This document shows, piece by piece, positions 1 through 9,615 of a DNA stretch of 64,000 nt. Every line of letters starts with the position of its first letter. Positions within the stretch are counted from its first letter, which is position 1. The stretch comes from Chlorops oryzae (taxonomy: Eukaryota; Arthropoda; Insecta; Diptera; Chloropidae): contig CM035808.1 in assembly GCA_020466095.1 (NCBI GenBank), positions 71,789,188-71,853,187 of the forward strand, given 5' to 3'. The translations under genes and the position numbers were made by a program. Under the pieces are notes generated by a model that worked only from the letters and a program-made list of their open reading frames with translations, searched no databases and was not told where the DNA came from.

Positions 1-2447
1 CAATAGCGAAATCGAAAGACTTGTGAACGAAAAACGAAGGCTAAGACGCGAATGGCAACAACATAGATCCCCAGCAGCTAAGCTTAGACTTAAAGCCGCA
101 ACAAATGAGCTAAGCAAAGCTCTCTTAAGATTAAAAAATGACGAGTGTAGGAAATACGTTTCGAAGCTTTCCCCACAGTCCTCCGGAAAATCATCTTTAT
201 GGAATATAAATAAGTTTATCAAATCCCCAAAAGTGGGGGAATCTCCCATAAGAGACACCAACGGCGCTTGGGCACGTAGTAGTGAAGAAAAGGCTACTGC
301 CTTTGCTGGGCATTTAAAGTCAGTTTTCCAACCAAATCCCCCTGAAATAAATTGTGAAATGCCTACACTTCAAATAAATTCTCAAAATTACCCAATCTAT
401 TTCCACTCAAACGAAATTAAAGCAATTATTACAAGTCAATTATCCCCCAAAAAAGCACCTGGAGAGGACAACATAACTCCTAAAATGATTATTGAGATGC
501 CATACATTGCCATCGTGTTCATAACAAAGCTTTTCAATGCGATCATTCGATTTTCATATTACCCTCAAGCATGTAAGTCCTCCTTAATAACTATGATTCC
601 AAAACCAGGCAAGGATGCAACAATGGTGTCTTCTTATCGACCGATAAGCCTTCTTCCAAGTATTTCCAAACTTTTCGAGAAAGCACTGCTTTCCAAATTG
701 ACTCCATTCGTTTCTGAAAGGAATATAATTCCGCACCACCAATTTGGTTTCCGTAAAAATCATGGGACTATAGAGCAGGTAAATCGCATAACCAATGAAA
801 TAAGGAAAGCTTTTGAATACAAAGAATACTGCTCAGCCATATTCTTGGACGTGGCTCAAGCGTTCGACAAAGTATGGCATGAAGGACTTATTCAAAAAAT
901 TAAATATCTTCTCCCTCCTACTGTTCATGCAATACTTTCATCCTACTTAAAACATAGGAATTTTAAGGTCAAATATAAAGATTTTGTTTCACAAAGTATA
1001 GAAATCAAAGCAGGAGTGCTCCAAGGAAGTGTTCTTGGACCCTTCCTATATTTACTATATACGTCAGATTTCCCTGTAAACAGTAGTCTTACAACATCCA
1101 CTTTTGCCGATGACACAGCCATATTAAGCCGCCATAGATGCCCGATTTCTTCCACTTCTAACCTGCAATCGCATTTAAAAGTGGTTGAAAAATGGTTGGG
1201 AACATGGCGAGTGAAAGTAAACGAGCAAAAAAGTAAACATGTTACATTTACACTTAAAAGGGGCATCTGTCCCCCCTTAAGAATAAACAACATAATAGTA
1301 CCAGAGACGGACAATGTTGTTTACTTGGGTATCCATTTGGACAAACGTCTCACATGGCGCAAACATATTGAAGCTAAACGAACCCAAATGAAACTTAAAG
1401 CTATTAAGCTTCATTGGTTAATGAATCATCGTTCCCCCTTAAAAATCGAATATAAAATCCTTTTATATACTAGTATTTTAAAGCCAATATGGTCATATGG
1501 CCTTCAGTTATGGGGTAATGCAAGTTCCTCAAGTATAGAATTGATTCAAAGATGCCAATCAAAAATTCTCCGTTCAATTACAGGTGCGCCATGGTATATT
1601 CGGAACGAAAATATCCATCGTGACCTTAATATCCCTTTGGTTAAAGAGGAATTAGTGCGTCTTAAAAATTCCTATTTGGATAGACTCTAGCGGCACCCAA
1701 ATGAAATGGCTAGGTGTTTAGCCTCAACTTCAACGCACTCGAGGCTAAGAAGAAACGATCGCCCGACCGCTACACACGCACCACAAGGCGAGCGGCGAGG
1801 TTCACGACATTCGTCCCCCGTCGTTGGTCTCCGACAGCATCCCCGTCGATGACGAATCCAGTTAACGATGACCGCTCTGCGTCGCTTGACTTTCGACTCA
1901 ATCCCGTCGGTAACGTTGCGATAACGGCTCGTGAGCTGTCGATTTGTCTCCGACTGTGCTCCCCGTCGATGACGTATACGACGACGGATGTCGATAGCCT
2001 CGCCTCGCACGATTCTACGGCAACCGGCTGCCAACTGTACCCAATATGGGCTCCGTCGACATTCGACAATCATAGCAACATTGGCACAAACCGCCCAACC
2101 ACGAAGAAGCTGTTTTGCTTGCCACAGCATCGTCGATCCCCCGTTTTAAAGCCGGCACTGCGATACACTCCTCGACACACACGAAATGTGCTGTGAGCCC
2201 CGCACTCAAACCGGCACCGACACCCCCCTTCGGAAACATCCCTCCAAGCGGCACACGAAAGTATTGCTTAAGCCCGGCTAGAAGGTTCGAGGTGCGTTTT
2301 TGCCAATGTCGCTATATAAATTATGAATTAATTTTACGTAGTGAAATTTTGTACTAGTTTAAGATTTGAAAACATATTGTTAGTTCTTAAGATTAAGAAG
2401 ATTCAATATAAAAATACCCGCAAAAACAAAAAAAAAAAAAAAAAAAA
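1..2447 (+). mobile_element. Jockey-type non-LTR retrotransposon, 5' end outside window
   Basis: The element enters from the left edge, holds a reverse-transcriptase ORF, a GC-rich 3' region and ends in an A-rich tail of about 20 A at 2426-2447. The tail and absence of LTRs are what a target-primed LINE leaves behind. The 3' region repeats a short CCCCGTCGATGACG motif (near 1840 and 1960). No target duplication can be read because the 5' end lies outside the window. Confidence 0.85.
2..1852 (+). pseudogene. Jockey-type ORF2 (reverse transcriptase part), amber stop
   Basis: The frame is open from base 2, so the endonuclease half is cut off by the window edge. The visible part carries the LINE RT palm: PISLLPSISKLFEKALL, the QGSVLGPFLY motif and the catalytic FADDTAIL near 1100-1125. 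The frame stops at TAG 1688-1690, but the same frame then continues through RHPNEMARCLAS and RLRRNDRP to a TGA at 1850-1852. That continuation looks like the usual jockey C-terminus, so the TAG is most likely a premature stop in an otherwise coherent ORF. Read-through cannot be excluded. The antisense ORFs over 1687-2254 are shadows of this GC-rich tail. Confidence 0.85.
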
Positions 2448-2830
2448 TATTGATAATTTCTTTAATTTTATGTGAATTTGTGCAATATTTGTAGCTGTCG
2501 AAAAAAATCAACGTTCATTTGTCGATAAATTTTATAATATCGAATTTTTTTATTCAAATTAGCTTAAAAATACAAAAATTAAAACGATTCAATAGACTAA
2601 AAATCGAAATTTTTAGAAAAGTTTTACATAAATGCTCAAAATCAATAATTTTTTTTATATAAAATCCGATAAAAAGCCCTAACTTTGAACTGATGTAACA
2701 CCCAAAAATATAATTTATTCGTAAAAATATTTTGGCCTTTTTCTAGTGGAAGTTTTTCCTTTACAACGATACCAAATTTGCCTGGATCCGCTACCATACA
2801 ATTTTTGATTTATTTCCACTAGACAAAGCA
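2448..2830. other. AT-rich stretch, no gene seen
   Basis: Between the LINE tail and the gypsy LTR fragment lies AT-rich sequence with no coding signal. A short inverted pair CTAGTGGAA/TTCCACTAG (2743-2751, 2814-2822) is too short to call an element. Confidence 0.6.
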
Positions 2831-2970
2831 CTGTGCGTCGTTGCGTTGCCATCTTAACTCCCTACCGTCTTCTTCGCAACTAACTTCACTGCCCGCTTTG
2901 CAACTAGATTCGTTCATCTCCGAGTCAACCGATTTGCACCGTATGTCTGTCTCTTTCATTCCCACATATC
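2831..2970 (-). repeat. Gypsy-1 LTR fragment (3' side), truncated
   Basis: This stretch matches 15816-15947 at most positions (shared GCCCGCTTTGCAACT, GATTCGTTCATCTCCGAGT, TGTCTGTCTCTTTCATTCCC). On the minus strand it begins TGTGGGAATG, a normal LTR start, directly after the RNase H reading frame. Similarity stops at about 2831, so only the first 140 bp of the LTR remains. Confidence 0.75.
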
Positions 2971-4194
2971 GGCCATCCTTCGTCTCGAATGTGCCATTGC
3001 CAAAACTTCGAGCTCGTAGCTAGTATACTTCTTTTCGGCGTCTGTAGTTTTACGGCTCATGAAGTAGACTGGGTGAAGCTCATTATCGTCCGGGAGTCTT
3101 TGTACAAGAACAGCGCCATATCCATTCATGGAAGCGTCCGTATGGACTTCCGTCTCATAATTTTGATTGCAGATAATAAAAATTGGCTGCTGCGTCATAA
3201 TTTCTTTCAGGATATTAATGGCATGCAAAACTTCTGCTGACATTTCGAAGCGTTGATTCTTCTTCCTTAGGTCCGTCAATGGTTTTGCTATCGTTGAAAA
3301 TTTTGGAGTAAACTTCCTGAAATAGCTGGCAAGACCAAAAAAGTTTTCGAGCTGCTCAATATTTCGCGGCGTTGGATACGATAATAGAGCTTCTACCTTT
3401 TTTGGCGATGGACCAATTTTCCAATTCGCTATTACGTATCCCAGGAATTCGACTTTGGTTTCGAGAAAATTACATTTTCTGAAGTTAATCTGGAGCCCGT
3501 ATTCCTCGCACGTTTTAAAATCTTTTTCCAAAAGCTCGACTGCTTGAATCTCATCGATCGCTGGTATTATCACGTCATCGATATACGGTAGTGCCATGCC
3601 ATCTCGCATAAGGTCTCGAATAATTAAATTCACGTGCCGTTGGAAGACACTGGGACAGCTTGATTATCCAAATGGCACCCTGCGAAACTGGTATTGACCA
3701 CTGTGCGTTACAAACGACGTAAGCTTCCTGCTAGATGCATCCACCGGAACATGAAAGAAGCCATTTTTTACGTCGATGGTGCTAAACATTCATGCATTTT
3801 GTCATCTATCGATTTCATCCTCGATCAGTGGCAGTGGGAATCTGTTCTTGACTATTATCTCATTGATTCGTCTATAATCAATACAGTCTTGGGGTACCGT
3901 CCATCTTTCTAACCAATACGACTGGGCTGCTGAACTCAGAGTTTGATGGTTCGATTATACCTTCGTTCAGCCACTCAGCTACTTGACGCTCGACGATTTC
4001 CATCTCTTTGAATGGGAGTCTCCTTGGTGCACAAAAAATCGGTACATCACTGACGAAAACGATGTGCATAGTTACATCAGTCTCTTTTCCTTTAGTAGGA
4101 TTATATCCTTTGATTAAATTTTCGACTTTCATTTTTGCTTGTTCGCTGGCCATGGAGTCGATAGCCGGTACAACATCTTCTGCAACATCAATTT
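2971..4194 (-). pseudogene. Gypsy-1 pol: reverse transcriptase and RNase H, frameshifted
   Basis: The 4153-3878 part encodes the RT entry segment (WLNEGIIEPSNSEFSSPVVL). The 3633-2956 part holds the catalytic YIDDVII motif, the FLGYVI block, the FGLASYFRKF thumb and the RNase H start TDASMNGYGAVL and TSYELEVLAMAH. The connecting RT palm (about 3640-3880) is readable only after frame changes and includes stops, so the gene is dead. After MAH the frame enters the LTR within about 25 bp, so the rest of RNase H and all of integrase are missing. Confidence 0.85.
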
Positions 4195-4896
4195 AAACAA
4201 GTAAGGGTGTTATAGTCAGGCGAGCCTGACAATAGAATACCCGACACAGACACTTATGTTCGAATAATTTTTAATATCAGGAGTTGTTTAAGGCCATAGG
4301 GGCCCCATATACCGACTTTTGTTTAATTTCTTTATAAAAACCGCCCATTTGCCACGCCCAATTTTTCAATTTTTTTGGGATTCTAATCGGACCCCTATAT
4401 ATACGCTTAAATTCTAAGTTTCATTGAAATATTTCAATAAAGTCCGCTTTTGAGGCATTTTTGGGATTTTTGTGACAGACCCTAGTACTAGAGGTACCCT
4501 TAATGATGGTTCTATCGAAAAAATTTTTGGGGAGGACGTTACTGGCTATCAAGGAAGCATACGTGCCAACTTTCGTTCAAGTCCCATTTGTATTTCGGGT
4601 GTAGGAGACAATTTTCGAAAAACGCCCTTATGCCACGCCCACTTTTCAATTTTTTTGAAATCATATTACTTGCGTTTAAACATGTTCAAATACCAAGTTT
4701 CATCAAAATATCTTGAAAAACTCAGGTTTTAGAGCAGTTTTTGTGATTTTCATAACAGACCCTAGTACTGGAGGTACCCCTAAAAATGGTCCGATCGGTT
4801 CCATTCTCGAACTTGTTCTTACTCATGTCCCCGTGAGCACGCATACCAAATTTTGTCAAGATAGCTCAACTCCTTCGATAAGATAACTGTATACAG

Positions 4897-4931
<35 letters not shown>

Positions 4932-5079
4932 GACAGACGGACATGTCTAAATCGAATCTCCTGGTGACGCTGATCATTTCTATATACATTTTGTATGGTC
5001 TATCTCGACTGGTTCTGGGTGTTACACACAACCCAACAAACGCAATATACCCTCGACACGAGTGTGTCGGGTATAAAAA
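4195..5079 (-). mobile_element. mini-me/DINE-like element with (GTCY)n microsatellite
   Basis: The element starts with ACAAGTAAGGGTG..., ends with ...GTGTCGGGTATAAAAA, and holds a run of ACAG/ACGG units (about 4890-4940) next to a conserved core ATGTCTAAATCGAAT...TGATCATTTCTATATA. A (GTCY)n block beside such a core is the hallmark described for dipteran mini-me elements and for the DINE/Helentron group. A second, longer relative lies at 18914-20214 with the same ends and core. It sits in gypsy-1 pol between the protease and RT segments; the host frame (ETPE to DVAEDVV) is continuous across it, so it inserted between T residues without deleting coding sequence. No transposase is encoded. Confidence 0.75.
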
Positions 5080-5560
5080 TTTCCGGGGTTTCACCGCCTG
5101 CTTCCGATGGTTTGTTAACGATCTTCGTGAATTCCACTTTGTCAGGTGTGATTTGAATATTCGCCACCTTGCTCATTTCCTTACCGAGTATAATGTCTAC
5201 GTCCAAAAAATGCGACGGAACTACTTGTAATTTCAGATAAAAATTTTGGCAGTCAACCAAAATTTGAGCATTAACTTGTCCAATGAAAGAAACACTAACT
5301 TTTTCGAAGCCAACCAATTTATCCTTAGTTTCCTGCAATTGACGATACTTTAGCGAATCGAATACACGTTTGGTCATTATGTGACACTTGCTTCCTGTAT
5401 CGAAAAGAGCATTCCAAGGGTTCTCTTCAATAAATGCCTCTTTGACCATGGTATCGTTTATAATGTTGTTTACAAGCCGGACTTGATTTTCAGTTTTATT
5501 TAAAGGGCATTCAACAGCAAAGCAAACACTTGACACCTTTCGCCTTATTTTTGCACTCAT
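5080..5560 (-). pseudogene. Gypsy-1 aspartic protease segment
   Basis: The retropepsin core is visible as WNALFDTGSKCHIM (catalytic D-T-G intact) followed by the later DVDIILGKE strand, which corresponds to the second conserved block of retroviral-type proteases. The segment follows the gag zinc-knuckle region in a shifted frame and is followed by the DINE insertion. The protein would process the gag-pol polyprotein. The gag-to-protease junction at 5511-5560 is overlapped and ragged, consistent with decay there. Confidence 0.75.
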
Positions 5561-6079
5561 TTGACTTGTACCCCCTTTCGCCGCAGTTATAGCATTTTAA
5601 TTCCCGTTTTTCTCCTTTGTTGTTTTCATCAACTTTCTTTGAATCTGCCTTCTTACTCATTTCGGGTTTTGGCTTCCTATTCATTGATTCGTAGTCTTTG
5701 AGCTTTTGTTTGAATTGCTTCAGATTTCTGGCACCATACATTGCTTTGTTAACGATAGAGTCATCAATGCCATCTATGACGTATTCCATTAAAGCCAAAT
5801 CTTCTACATTGCCTCTCGAGGCGACCTCTCTCATTTTTAAATAATATTCCTGCACACCTTCGTTCTTTTCTTTTTTCCGGTCTCTCAAAATTCTATGCAA
5901 TTGAGCACCATTTGTTTGCGAATCAAATTCTTCGAGAAGGGCTCGGTTGAGTTTTTTACACGATGTAATTCCTCCTTCGCTCGCAATAAACAGTTTTGCT
6001 AGCCCCTTTAGTGACTTCTTCGCAAATACAAACTTCTGAAAATCGTCCCAATGCATAACTTCAGCAGATTCCTCGAAAT
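5511..6079 (-). pseudogene. Gypsy-1 gag, C-terminal half with zinc knuckle
   Basis: This is the retrotransposon gag capsid region (VMHWDDFQKFVFAKKSL, LHRILRDRKKEKNEGVQEYY) followed by a lysine-rich linker and a zinc knuckle CYNCGERGYKSNEC. The knuckle has the C-x2-C-x4-x-x4-C spacing but a Tyr where the family has His, so zinc binding is doubtful. The first roughly 60 codons of the ORF that overlaps here (above 6079) belong to the inserted DNA element, not to gag. The N-terminal half of the same protein lies at 8583-9246. Confidence 0.8.
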
Positions 6080-6772
6080 CTGGGGCCCTACTCTGTATTG
6101 CGATGCGACAAAAAAAATGCGCAAAATCGAGTAATCGGTACTCTGTATTGCGATAACCGCATTTGAAATTTTCGATATTCGAAATTTCCGCTAATCCCTC
6201 AGTTTCACGGTACTCTGAAATGCGATAGCGAGTGTCAAAACAACCCTTTTGTCGCAAATTTCATTCGCCAACTGTTTGGCTTGCGGAAAGGTAATGCGAT
6301 GTGAGTAAATTGTCTTAATAAGTGCAATTTTTAATTACTTTCATTGTTTATTTTAATTATTTTATTAAAAGGGGAGCTAACAGGGTTATATGTAATTGTT
6401 AATTACATAATTCGTTTTTATTTACTATTCTTTTTTTTATAATATGAAGTTTTTTATTTGTATAATATTATTTATAATTTCAGATAGCTTAGTATATTTT
6501 TCATACTTTTTTTTATTAGATTTATTAAGATTGGAAGTGAAAATCAGCGTGGTTATAGCTATACACAGAATTGCAAAAATTATAAGCAAACCAAAATTAT
6601 CAAATCTCTATGTGCGCGTTTTGAGAAATGTTTTTATATATAGCATATATATATAGCATCGAGGAACGTAAAAGCGAGGTCCATTTAATTTTCGGAAACA
6701 TCACACTTTCTCATTTTTAAATTCAAATTTCATATTCAAAAATACCGTAAGCAAAGAAACGTTAATTAAATC

Positions 6773-7349
6773 CATGATACAAGAAAACAAGAAAGCGCAA
6801 CTTCACGTACCACATCCAAAAGAGAGAATCGTTGTTTTTTTTTTTTTTTGTATGTTAAACCGACTTTTCATCTTTTGATGCGAATTTTGATTTTATTTGC
6901 AAATTTAGATAACTGATTTTTATACTTTTTTGTAAAGAAGTATTTTAAGGAGTATTGAAACTTTTGGTTTCAAACAAAATAAAAGTTTTGGCTTTGTTAT
7001 TTTTCAAGCTCACGATGTGATCGCCTAGGCAAACCAATGCAAAATGCTTCAAACCTCAAGCAAATGATTCTTTGCACGAGAAATCATAAATAAAAAAGTT
7101 ATTATTTTGTAAAACCAGAATTAAGTACTTTTTTTTACAACATTTCTTTACATAGTAATGTAAAAATCGGTGATAAATAAATAAAAATAACAGTTATATT
7201 GCCATTAAAACATAACAAATCATTTAATAGTATGGAAAACAACAATAAAGCCTCTGTCTCTTTTAGGTAATACGTCATCTTCGCTCTCATACCCAATGCT
7301 ACAAAATAGCGGCACCCGTAATGGCGCTATCTTGTTTTCTTGTATCATG
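6773..7349. mobile_element. MITE with CATGATACAAG ends (family member 1)
   Basis: Left end CATGATACAAGAAAACAAGA and right end TCTTGTTTTCTTGTATCATG are inverted repeats of about 28 bp with one or two changes. A second member at 25489-25681 shares both ends and the inner GATAGCGCC(A/C) block and has a perfect 9-bp duplication. Here no clear duplication remains. Nothing coding was found inside. The small ORF at 6444-6656 lies outside this element and looks like chance. Confidence 0.65.
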
Positions 7350-7475
7350 AATAAGAAATTTTTGCATTATTATTTAGGCTTTTTGGTCTCTCATTTTTCG
7401 CTTATAGTGAAAAATGTAATATTTGGCAATTGAAAAAATTTATTTTTCATAAATTGCCGAGAAGTGTGGAAAGCC

Positions 7476-7522
7476 GATACGACCGGTTTCGAACCTAGCT
7501 TACAGGTTCATCATCAGGTATC
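7476..7522 (-). ncRNA. Hammerhead ribozyme motif, copy 1
   Basis: On the minus strand: stem I GATAC pairs with GTATC; core CTGATGA; stem II GAACCT/AGGTTC (6 bp); GAAA; a self-complementary ACCGGT as stem III; cleavage triplet GTC. There is one extra U between the core A9 and stem II. All catalytic-core bases are present. Confidence 0.7.
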
Positions 7523-7831
7523 TTTACCCAACACCTTAGCCACTCTGACCACCTCAGCGATGTGAGGTAGGTCGGCTAAATTGTGCATATATATTGGCGT
7601 GCCTGCCTTATTGTTAATTGTTATTTATTGACCATCTTTATATTTCATTTTTGCATTATTATTTAGGCTTTTTGGTCTCTCATTTTTCGCTTATAGTGAA
7701 AAATGTAATAGATGGTCAATAAATAACAATTAACAATAAGGCAGGCACGCCAATGGTGTATATATATGCACAATTTAGCCGACCTACCTCACATCGCTGA
7801 GGTGGTCAGAGTGGCTAAGGTGTTGGGTAAA

Positions 7832-7878
7832 GATACCTGATGATGAACCTGTAAGCTAGGTTCGAAACCGGTCGTATC
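7832..7878 (+). ncRNA. Hammerhead ribozyme motif, copy 2
   Basis: Stem I GATAC (7832-7836) pairs with GTATC (7874-7878); CTGATGA is 7837-7843; stem II is 7845-7850 with 7858-7863; GAAA is 7864-7867; the ACCGGT palindrome closes stem III; cleavage is predicted after C7873. Weak flanking complementarity (GTGT...GG and CC...ACAC) would extend stem I past an internal loop. Confidence 0.75.
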
Positions 7879-8127
7879 GGCTTTCCACACTTCTCGGCAA
7901 TTTATGAAAAATAAATTTTTTCAATTGCCAAATATTACATTTTTCACTATAAGCGAAAAATGAGAGACCAAAAAGCCTAAATAATAATGCAAAAATGAAA
8001 TATAAAGATGGTCAATAAATAACAATTAACAATAAGGCAGGCACGCCAATGGTGTATATATATGCACAATTTAGCCGACCTACCTCACATCGCTGAGGTG
8101 GTCAGAGTGGCTAAGGTGTTGGGTAAA

Positions 8128-8174
8128 GATACCTGATGATGAACCTGTAAGCTAGGTTCGAAACCGGTCGTATC
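8128..8174 (+). ncRNA. Hammerhead ribozyme motif, copy 3
   Basis: Identical core, stems and cleavage triplet to copy 2, 296 bp downstream and in the same direction. The pair could release a unit-length RNA of about 296 nt if transcribed and if both motifs cleave. Confidence 0.75.
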
Positions 8175-8582
8175 GGCTTTCCACACTTCTCGGCAATTTA
8201 TGAAAAATAAATTTTTTCAATTGCCAAATATTACATTTTTCACTATAAGCGAAAAATAAGAAATGTAAACAAACATACGTCCATATTTACAATTCGTATT
8301 TGACAAAAATGAATACGAAGCATGCGACATAGTGCTTGCACCTTGTTTAAACACCTTGACTAGCTGCTTTTGGTTAAGAAACCGATAAATCTTCTCCATT
8401 AAAACAACATATTTTGACATTTCGAAATTCATTTTCAACTTCGAAAAACAGTGTTGCCTCCTTTTCATTTTTTTTTGCGGAAACAAATGCGATAGCAATT
8501 CAGGGTAGCGATTTCCTTGCGCATCGCATTCGACTTGCGCATCGCATTGATTTGCGCATCGCAATACAGAGTAGGGCCCCTG

Positions 8583-9246
8583 ATATCCATTTTCGGACCG
8601 ATAAATTGTTTTTCCCGTCAAAAGTTTTTACATAATCTTCGATGTCGTAGAAATTAAATGCAAATCCTGAAGAGTAAGATCTTTGTTTTCGTTGTGTGTT
8701 GCTTTGAAAATTGCTTTGGCGCAACGAAGTCGGAATTTCTGTAACGGCCTCACTGACGTCATCAGATTCAACGTCACTGTTGTCGCTACCATATTCGTTG
8801 TTGTTGTTCCAATTCCGATTTCGCGCTGGCACTATTGTATTTTCCTTTTCGCTATCGTCGTTGTCTCCGCCGTGCGGATTATCTTCCCAATCGTCTCCTT
8901 CTTCGTCATTCTCCTTTTCGTCGTCTTCGGTCGAACTCAGCAACTTCCCCTTCAACAGCTTGTTCACAATGCTTTCTGCTATTCTTTCTCCTTCATAGCT
9001 TATACATAACATGCTGCACACAGCTACCAAGTCCTTTTTATTTAGATTTTCCGTTATGTATTGAAGTTTGTTTCTATGCGCGTCGTCATTTTCAGCGAAC
9101 TCAAAGCCTTCGAACGTACGGAGCCGTTTACGGTTGTTGCGATCCCCTTTTTCTTCGAATACAAGCTTATGTAAAGCAGTTATTACGTTCTTTTTTTGCC
9201 GCTTTAGATTATAGCGATCGAATGCGAAGTCGCCTAGTCGAGCCAT
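8583..9246 (-). pseudogene. Gypsy-1 gag, N-terminal half
   Basis: The ORF starts at an ATG (MARLGDFAFDRYNLKRQKK) and runs through a SAP-like segment (NKLQYITENLNKKDLVAVC), an acidic stretch rich in D, E and N, and into the capsid start (YVKTFDGKNNLSVRKWIS). At that point the 6083-8579 element cuts it; the protein resumes at 6079. Apart from the insertion this half is open. The long antisense ORFs at 8683-9248 are mirror images of the D/E/N-rich coding sequence. The BEL element begins only about 20 bp upstream of the ATG, in the gypsy leader. Confidence 0.8.
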
Positions 9247-9266
9247 AATGTTGTTGTTTTCTCCTC

Positions 9267-9543
9267 TGTTCAGGTCGGAACAGTAAGATCAAAACAAAGA
9301 TCGAAACCCTTAGAAAGAGAAGGCTCCTAATGCTTAATTTTAGTACACTATAACACTAGCCTTATACCGGGCGAAATATAACACTTTGTTACGTTACGAG
9401 GAGTAAGCTCGGCTTCCGTTCGGGCTTACTTCCTCACTTACTTTCTGGAGCTCCATCAAAAAGTCAAAGTAAATTACATCTACATTTCAGTCCACGTTCG
9501 GAAATCAGCTAAAGTTCATCTTTGCACAAACTTTATATGGGCA
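9267..9543 (+). repeat. BEL-1 5' LTR
   Basis: Matches 15020-15313 nearly base for base. It holds one copy of the 17-bp unit CATCTTTGCACAAACTT where the 3' LTR holds two. The GTTACGAGGAGTAAG block is in both. Confidence 0.9.
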
Positions 9544-9615
9544 CTTAGTGATATTAAGTCTGGATCCCAACCACAATCCGACACGTCGCGTCCAAAGAGT
9601 CTCAGATCGCACTCT

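Larger units (their letters stand above)
7360..8260. repeat. Hammerhead-ribozyme repeat array, 3 units, one inverted
   Basis: A unit of about 290-297 bp is present once on the minus strand (7360 to about 7709) and twice head-to-tail on the plus strand (about 7709 to 8260), so the array changes direction at 7709. Each unit contains ATTTGGCAATTG, CCGAGAAGTGTGGAAAG and a hammerhead motif, listed separately. A third partial unit start is repeated just before the turn. Such tandem, ribozyme-bearing short repeats are what metazoan retrozymes and Penelope pseudo-LTRs look like. No reverse transcriptase is present, so which one it is cannot be decided here. Confidence 0.7.
6083..8579. mobile_element. 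GGGCCC-ended DNA transposon, non-autonomous, 3-bp duplication
   Basis: The two ends are perfect inverted repeats of 25 bp starting GGGCCCTACTCTGTATTGCG, flanked by the direct repeat CTG (6080-6082 and 8580-8582). A 3-bp duplication with a GGG start points to the PIF/Harbinger superfamily, although the usual target is TWA. Short repeats of TACTCTGTATTGCGAT and GCGCATCGCA recur just inside each end. No transposase is recognisable inside. It carries a smaller MITE (6773-7349) and the hammerhead repeat array (7360-8260). It split the gag gene of gypsy-1. Confidence 0.8.

Noticed and set aside
1687..2254. Minus-strand ORFs over the jockey 3' end
   Set aside because: Arginine-rich frames in GC-rich 3' sequence, with no family and no support.
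2743..2822. Short inverted repeat CTAGTGGAA/TTCCACTAG
   Set aside because: Nine bases in AT-rich DNA without a duplication is not enough for an element.
8683..9248. Long plus-strand ORFs rich in S, V and F
   Set aside because: Antisense of the acidic Asn/Asp-rich part of gypsy-1 gag.
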